In this document: one piece after another, positions 61,801 to 64,000 of the stretch
Layout: each line of letters begins with the position of its first letter
How positions within the stretch are numbered: the first letter of the stretch is position 1
Origin: JAUWKC01 sp035527845
GTDB taxonomy: Bacteria; Planctomycetota; Phycisphaerae; Sedimentisphaerales; Anaerobacaceae
Assembly: GCA_035527845.1 (NCBI GenBank)
Contig: DATKZT010000018.1
Span: forward strand, 1 to 64,000
Length of the DNA stretch: 64,000 nucleotides
Direction: 5' to 3'
Translations under genes and position numbers: made by a program
The notes under the pieces: model-generated
What the model was told of the DNA's origin: nothing
Database searches by the model: none
The model's input: the letters and a program-made list of their open reading frames with translations, nothing else

Positions 61801-63476
61801 GTCGCATTCTGGTTCGGACTCTTATCGCGGGCCTGAACGGTATAGCAATACTGAGTGCTCGGGCTAAGGCCGGTATCCTCATAAGAAGTGCTGTCCTGCC
61901 ATCCGCTGTCGTTGCCGCCGCCAGAAGTGCACTGGAAGTAGTACTCAACGCCGCTCACATCCGTGGCAGTCGAGGCAACCATCGCAATCGAAGAGGTGCC
62001 CGTCGAATATGGCAGCGTCGCCCACGTCATCGGATCCGGCGTCGGAGGCGTAGTATCCGGCACTGCATCTGTCGTCGCGCACTCTGCGCTTGACGAAGCG
62101 GTCGCGTTCTGGTTCGGACTCTTGTCACGGGCCTGAACGATGTAGCAATACTGCGTACTCGGACTTAGGCCCGTGTCCTCATAGCTGGTGCTGTCCTGCC
62201 AGCCGCTGTCGTTACCGCCGCCAGAGGTGCACTGGAAGTAATACTCGACGCCGCTTGCGTCAGTCGCCGTGGTGGCAACCATCGCTATCGAAGTAGTGCC
62301 CGTCGAATACGGCGGCGTCGCCCATGTCATCGGGTCAGGCGTGGGAGGCGTAGTGTCCGGAAGCGCATCGGTAGTAGCACACGCCGGTGGTGTTGACGCG
62401 GCGGTCGCGTTCTGTGCCGGACTCTTATCCCGTGCCTGAACGGTGTAGCAATACTGCGTCGCCGGGCTAAGGCTGGTGTCGGTGTAGCTTGTGCTGTCCT
62501 GCCATCCGCTGTCGTTGCCGCCGCCCGAGGTACACGTGAAGTAGTATTCGACGCCGCTCTCGTCGGTCGCCGTGGTGGCAACCATCGCTATCGAAGTAGT
62601 GCCCGTCGAATACGGCGGCGTCGCCCAGGTCATCGGGTCCGGCGTCGGCGGCGTATTGTCCGGAGTGGTCGCGCTCGCCGGCGCCGAGGCCGTGCCGGTG
62701 TTGGGGATGCTGTCTCGCATCTGCACCGTATAGGTGTACTGGGTGATGGGCTGCAAGCCCGTATCGGTATAGACCGGGTCGGTGGTCCAGCCGCTGTCGT
62801 GTCCGCCGCCTGCTGTGCACGCAAAAAAGTACTCCACGGGCGGGCTGGCGTCGCTGCCGGTGGTGGCGGTCATGGTAATCTCCGTCTCGCTGATCGCCGC
62901 CGGAGGAGAGGCAAACGTCGCCGGATTCGGCGTCGGCGGCTCGGTATCAACCACGGTACTGGTACCGGAGACCACCACATCGTCGATAAAGGCATACTCA
63001 TTGACCTTGTTGGCGTTCGTGCGGAACCTTATCTTGAAGCTAACGTTGTCGTCGGCGCCCGTCCCGCAAACCTTGTCCTGCAAGCCGTCGCTGTAATCGC
63101 CGTTGTTGCTCGTTTCGAGGGGATTCCAGCTTGAACCGTCATACCACTCGACATACAGATACTCACCCGAGTCAAAGCGGTTGATATCTCGGTAGTACTT
63201 AACGTGAATTGTCTCATAGCCTGCCGTGCTTAAAGCCTTTTCTATCCAGGTCGTCATGGCTGCCTCTGCGCCGTAAGTGCCTGAATAGACAGACCTTGTT
63301 GTCACGGCGGCGTCGCTGTTCTGTGTGGTCCAGCCGCCCGTGGCGAAGTCGCCGCTCTCGAAGCCGTCGCTGAACAGATCAACCGCCTCGGCCTGAGCTG
63401 TGACCAGGCCGACAAGAAAGACGGCAGCGACCAAGGTAAGTTTTACTTTGGTTAACGTCCTACAGTTCTTACACAT
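55809..63476 (-). CDS. Giant secreted mosaic protein (2555 residues)
   Basis: Signal peptide at 1-31 (VAAVFLVGLVTAQAEA). A jelly-roll domain follows (about 33-170: LFSDGFESGDFATGGW, FIDDVVVSG). Then five Fn3-like repeats of about 100 residues lie at about 180-680 (TPPTPDPMTWATPPYSTG, GVEYYF.C, QYCYTVQARDKSPNQNATA). A large two-part region follows (about 690-1390: HPDIMVRLGNGEDKLIFRRD; HPDVVVQFDDAAHRLVFWRG; both with ARAIVHWRY/ARAIVQWRY). Then come two more Fn3-like repeats, a malectin-like domain (VDVGCGTVQSGWIG), two Calx-beta domains (VDYAATGGTATGGGVDYTLA), a polysaccharide-lyase-like jelly roll (IMWDGLTWFYSGN), an eighth Fn3-like repeat and an F5/8 type C domain (GQWIKYEFNQIYTLTTMWVW). No dockerin, anchor or sorting signal ends the protein. 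It is probably extracellular and glycan-binding or -degrading. AGGAGA precedes the ATG. Confidence 0.85.
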   Translation of the reverse strand: MCKNCRTLTKVKLTLVAAVFLVGLVTAQAEAVDLFSDGFESGDFATGGWTTQNSDAAVTTRSVYSGTYGAEAAMTTWIEKALSTAGYETIHVKYYRDINRFDSGEYLYVEWYDGSSWNPLETSNNGDYSDGLQDKVCGTGADDNVSFKIRFRTNANKVNEYAFIDDVVVSGTSTVVDTEPPTPNPATFASPPAAISETEITMTATTGSDASPPVEYFFACTAGGGHDSGWTTDPVYTDTGLQPITQYTYTVQMRDSIPNTGTASAPASATTPDNTPPTPDPMTWATPPYSTGTTSIAMVATTATDESGVEYYFTCTSGGGNDSGWQDSTSYTDTSLSPATQYCYTVQARDKSPAQNATAASTPPACATTDALPDTTPPTPDPMTWATPPYSTGTTSIAMVATTATDASGVEYYFQCTSGGGNDSGWQDSTSYEDTGLSPSTQYCYIVQARDKSPNQNATASSSAECATTDAVPDTTPPTPDPMTWATLPYSTGTSSIAMVASTATDVSGVEYYFQCTSGGGNDSGWQDSTSYEDTGLSPSTQYCYTVQARDKSPNQNATAWSSTECATTDVPPPDTTPPTPDPMTWVTLPYATSSSLISMTATTATDVSGVEYLFECTAGGGNDSGWQDSTTYEDTGLSPSTQYTYRVQARDKSPNQNATAWSTEESATTSGLVAALLRGAFHFRADSDPSARVGPHPDIMVRLGNGEDKLIFRRDQGYLPVWYTALYGEEILTVRVARSNCETTVNPFSRVYLVETNPARAIVHWRYTPNCDSAGMTGWVDEYFTVYPDGVCMRTVKNAAGTTFAQWDTGTPDIYALQLLDTGLDTVPASWLDAPALSVTSGSYTYDGYNSERRCYELQCNITCSPTALGVTLDTTGGKLVHNPVIVLKNWGDADADVIVDSQPFSNCYIGYADEMYGDDLVVWLNIESSASIDVSITPSGGSGQFINRAAPPDFGYDFDLDVPPMPMGSAEPGPFGAYYTNLLYNNKYDEQWRVGDHPDVVVQFDDAAHRLVFWRGTNYTPSWTTDTAETLYSNWYCNQFIERRASEWGGAGCCAEPMQDYNNRYSHVRIISSNPARAIVQWRYASCDYNYDIVRDGAGDIWGDWDEEYFTIYPDGVAVREATAYSSLTGGADMESPHIEYHEIIPLTNPGTIPEDCIHWNALSATNYSSSSYDWVAQDVDGGAMTNLDAIANRPIYVVRMKGSTVPFGIVEGTWVEHDPVEQDNCRPFNQYDDWPAWPEADRGGGAGSWYWEEDPDTHCYRNFWTKYPSHCSVLHMKWDDYEHVTDVRRTKIMLNGMVDAVEAANVNNMIPLARSWQYAPSVNITGAGFTGGSYDKTERAYKFTRTDPQATTLEFTLQGSSSSPIVNPCFVIEDWDNDNASLSIGGQPVTPGSDFRQGIEKDSDEVPSLVVWIRQDTTSPLNIVISEAADVNDFTPPVPDPMDWATVPYATSSTSISMTAATATDPSGVEYYFECTAGGGNSSSWQSSATYVDTGLTPSTQYTYKVQARDKSPNQNATAFSTAESATTLSPDLTPPTPDPMTWATPPYSTGTTSIAMVATTATDTSGVEYYFECTAGGGNDSGWQDSTSYEDTGLTPATQYTYRVQARDKSPNQNATAFSGGASAVTDSPPSLELLVDVGCGTVQSGWIGMGGCGTYTDVGGTGIDVTLATGNPSACACRTPGGTGTLPDVEADLLFADNETTSPGADFIVTLSNLPPGASYQLFSYHNRSDEGDTTIPNVTVTGATDVTKPGSILQSHAIMDNPAEILFTAGAGDVVIRYEAPSGGCGGCQVFFNGFELYSTAPANPAVGFETSSSGGLETVTPALISVVVTNADPAETYTVDYAATGGTATGGGVDYTLAPDTLTFNPGVTQQNVSIAIVDDGGGEPDETIIVTLSNVTGLDAVLGTSQHTYTISDYQPDVAFDSASGSGAENVTPANIAVSLTLSTPDTVTVDYAVTGGTATGGGVDYTLLGSGTLTFNPYVTTQNVSLDIVDDPDIESAETVQLTLSNPTNATLGSITQHTYTINDNDLVEGIMWDGLTWFYSGNPADLFINIDSDLEWSPQGGEQYITRIPDQALGQVGQVVERSYYWLTDGQHDCADCFACPGGCYDNSIECIAGTSDMRVGLFEADGEWVTSDGFSVTGSSIFAGYKGYAWRFGPNMLAGPTRWVDCLDEVHKTGNFQKKPASLDNLMNTNDGLTDYIPGFELTPGEWSVLTVKLERTGSSSVRSSITLNDRTYTWTDTSSTDQPSKIDVLAVHMRNNRPYSRLVLGSTTGPDNDPPSPDPMTWATMPYGSSSTAVTMVATTATDVSGVQYYFECTVGAGSDSGWQDSTIYVDTGLQPETSYTYRVMARDKSANQNPTAWSTEETGTTLASEPSKIAPTAITTTCSSVNYQLEGYYTSNENGLTGDLHTHFIGSNPAVPPPPGDGTMWLSNGISGQWIKYEFNQIYTLTTMWVWNYNQDVDGTGNLRVNRGINQCTIEYSTNGTNWTQLGGTQTFAIADGSPTYAHNTEVNFGSVDARYVRLTCISNHGGTAAGLSEVRFYHAGP
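61460..62945 (-). repeat. Tandem coding repeats of about 305 bp
   Basis: These encode the five N-terminal Fn3-like modules of the giant protein. Stretches such as CTGTCCTGCCATCCGCTGTC recur almost unchanged in each copy, which points to recent duplication or conversion. Confidence 0.8.
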
Positions 63477-64000
63477 AACGAATCTCCTAAATTGGTGTTA
63501 AGTGTTGCAAGAATCACAACTTATCCATAAGACTTGCATAGAGCTTTTCTTGCCTTCTCACCTCCTTTCGAGAGTTCGATAGACATGTGAACGGAAGTTT
63601 GCCTTTTTTATGGTAATCCCCCCGGCAGTAGCCAAACCTAAGAATTATCCCCAGCATCCGTACTTTCTCCCTGTCTTGAAGACATATACTGCCCGCGGCT
63701 GCTCCCGGCGCGAGTTACGCCATCAAAGCAAATTACGGGCACAGCCCATCGTACTTGGTCTCAAGGTGCATGCTCCCAGCATTGCTCTCTATATAAATGG
63801 CGAATACGGAAGCATCTATGTTGATTGTGAATTTGATTTTTTTTGAAGATTTTTGAGTCAGGGCCTTGCAACAAGATGCTATAGCGGATTATTCGAATGC
63901 CGGCCTGGAAAGAATCAAGTCCCTGCAGATTGTCATAACCACTTTGAAAATAAACAGTTATAGCCATCCCGGTTCTTGCTGGCTATGTGCAAGTCTGCCT
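63477..64000. other. Region upstream of the giant gene
   Basis: No gene was recognised. On the minus strand AAAGGAGGTGA (63558-63568), a full match to the anti-Shine-Dalgarno, lies about 85 bases before the giant gene's start, far from any good start codon. A 7-bp inverted pair ATAGCCA / TGGCTAT (63960-63986) lies near the window end. Confidence 0.5.

Noticed and set aside
61460..62945. Near-identical 305-bp repeats that could suggest insertion sequences or CRISPR.
   Set aside because: They are in-frame Fn3-like modules within one protein; no transposase or terminal inverted repeats.
55821..63134. Many long open frames on the plus strand opposite the giant gene, for example 57447-58019 and 60228-60812.
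   Set aside because: They mirror the codon pattern of the minus-strand gene, have no ribosome-binding sites or domains, and vary in frame from place to place.

Overview
The window looks like a chromosome segment of an environmental planctomycete, most probably class Phycisphaerae (Sedimentisphaerales-like). The indications are: a small basic protein of the family typical of Planctomycetes/Verrucomicrobia (12159-12395); many secreted proteins with dockerin-like Asp/Asn-rich motifs, LamG domains and beta-propellers; an expanded set of ECF-type sigma factors; PVC-style FGE-like plus sialidase fusions; and an intergenic repeat read as KTNP/NEPK-rich peptides in several frames. No rRNA, tRNA, CRISPR array, transposase or prophage was recognised.

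Layout. 1-915: 3' end of a secreted LamG/dockerin-like gene. 1053-5748 (minus): an AsmA-like envelope protein behind purD. 6014-6982: a type II secretion/pilus F-type membrane protein. 7108-11207: three secreted proteins, namely an eight-copy SBBP propeller and two dockerin-like proteins. 11400-13675: a membrane protein, the small basic protein and a divergent sigma-like protein, with a possible structured RNA at 12690-12955. 13764-16826: a membrane protein, an orphan FtsX/MacB tail fragment and a frameshifted secreted propeller-LamG protein. 17488-25329: a cold-shock protein, two tandem Na/Pi cotransporters and an NfeD-NfeD-FloA membrane cluster. 25605-27236: a TPR protein.

27553-37574 is the most unusual region. 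Four consecutive modules each hold an ECF-type sigma gene overlapping by ATGA a membrane protein with an unrelated extracytoplasmic part (NTF2-like, PDZ, lectin-like, duplicated carboxypeptidase-regulatory domains). Each module ends in a related hairpin terminator. Each sigma gene is preceded by a dyad element ending 22-25 bases before the start codon. Each membrane protein also has an internal Shine-Dalgarno-like site and ATG just before its membrane segment. This looks like an array of surface-signalling switches built by duplication and sensor swapping.

37731-45044 (minus) is a seven-gene run: two small conserved proteins, a flavoprotein, two tandem FGE-like/sialidase fusions, a DJ-1/PfpI protein and a response regulator. 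A histidine kinase diverges from it at 45118. 45950-49779 carries two DUF21/CBS transport proteins and a GT-C-type glycosyltransferase. 49782-51209 is a PBP4-type DacB. 51210-54158 is an accessory stretch with the peptide-like repeat, a possible PIN remnant, an FRG-domain protein, a DUF559 nuclease-like gene flanked by palindromic repeats, and a 25-base tandem repeat. 54159-55340 is larC. A predicted small RNA with its own promoter and terminator lies at about 55537-55622. 55809-63476 encodes a 2555-residue secreted mosaic protein. All assignments are from reading the sequence; no database search was run.
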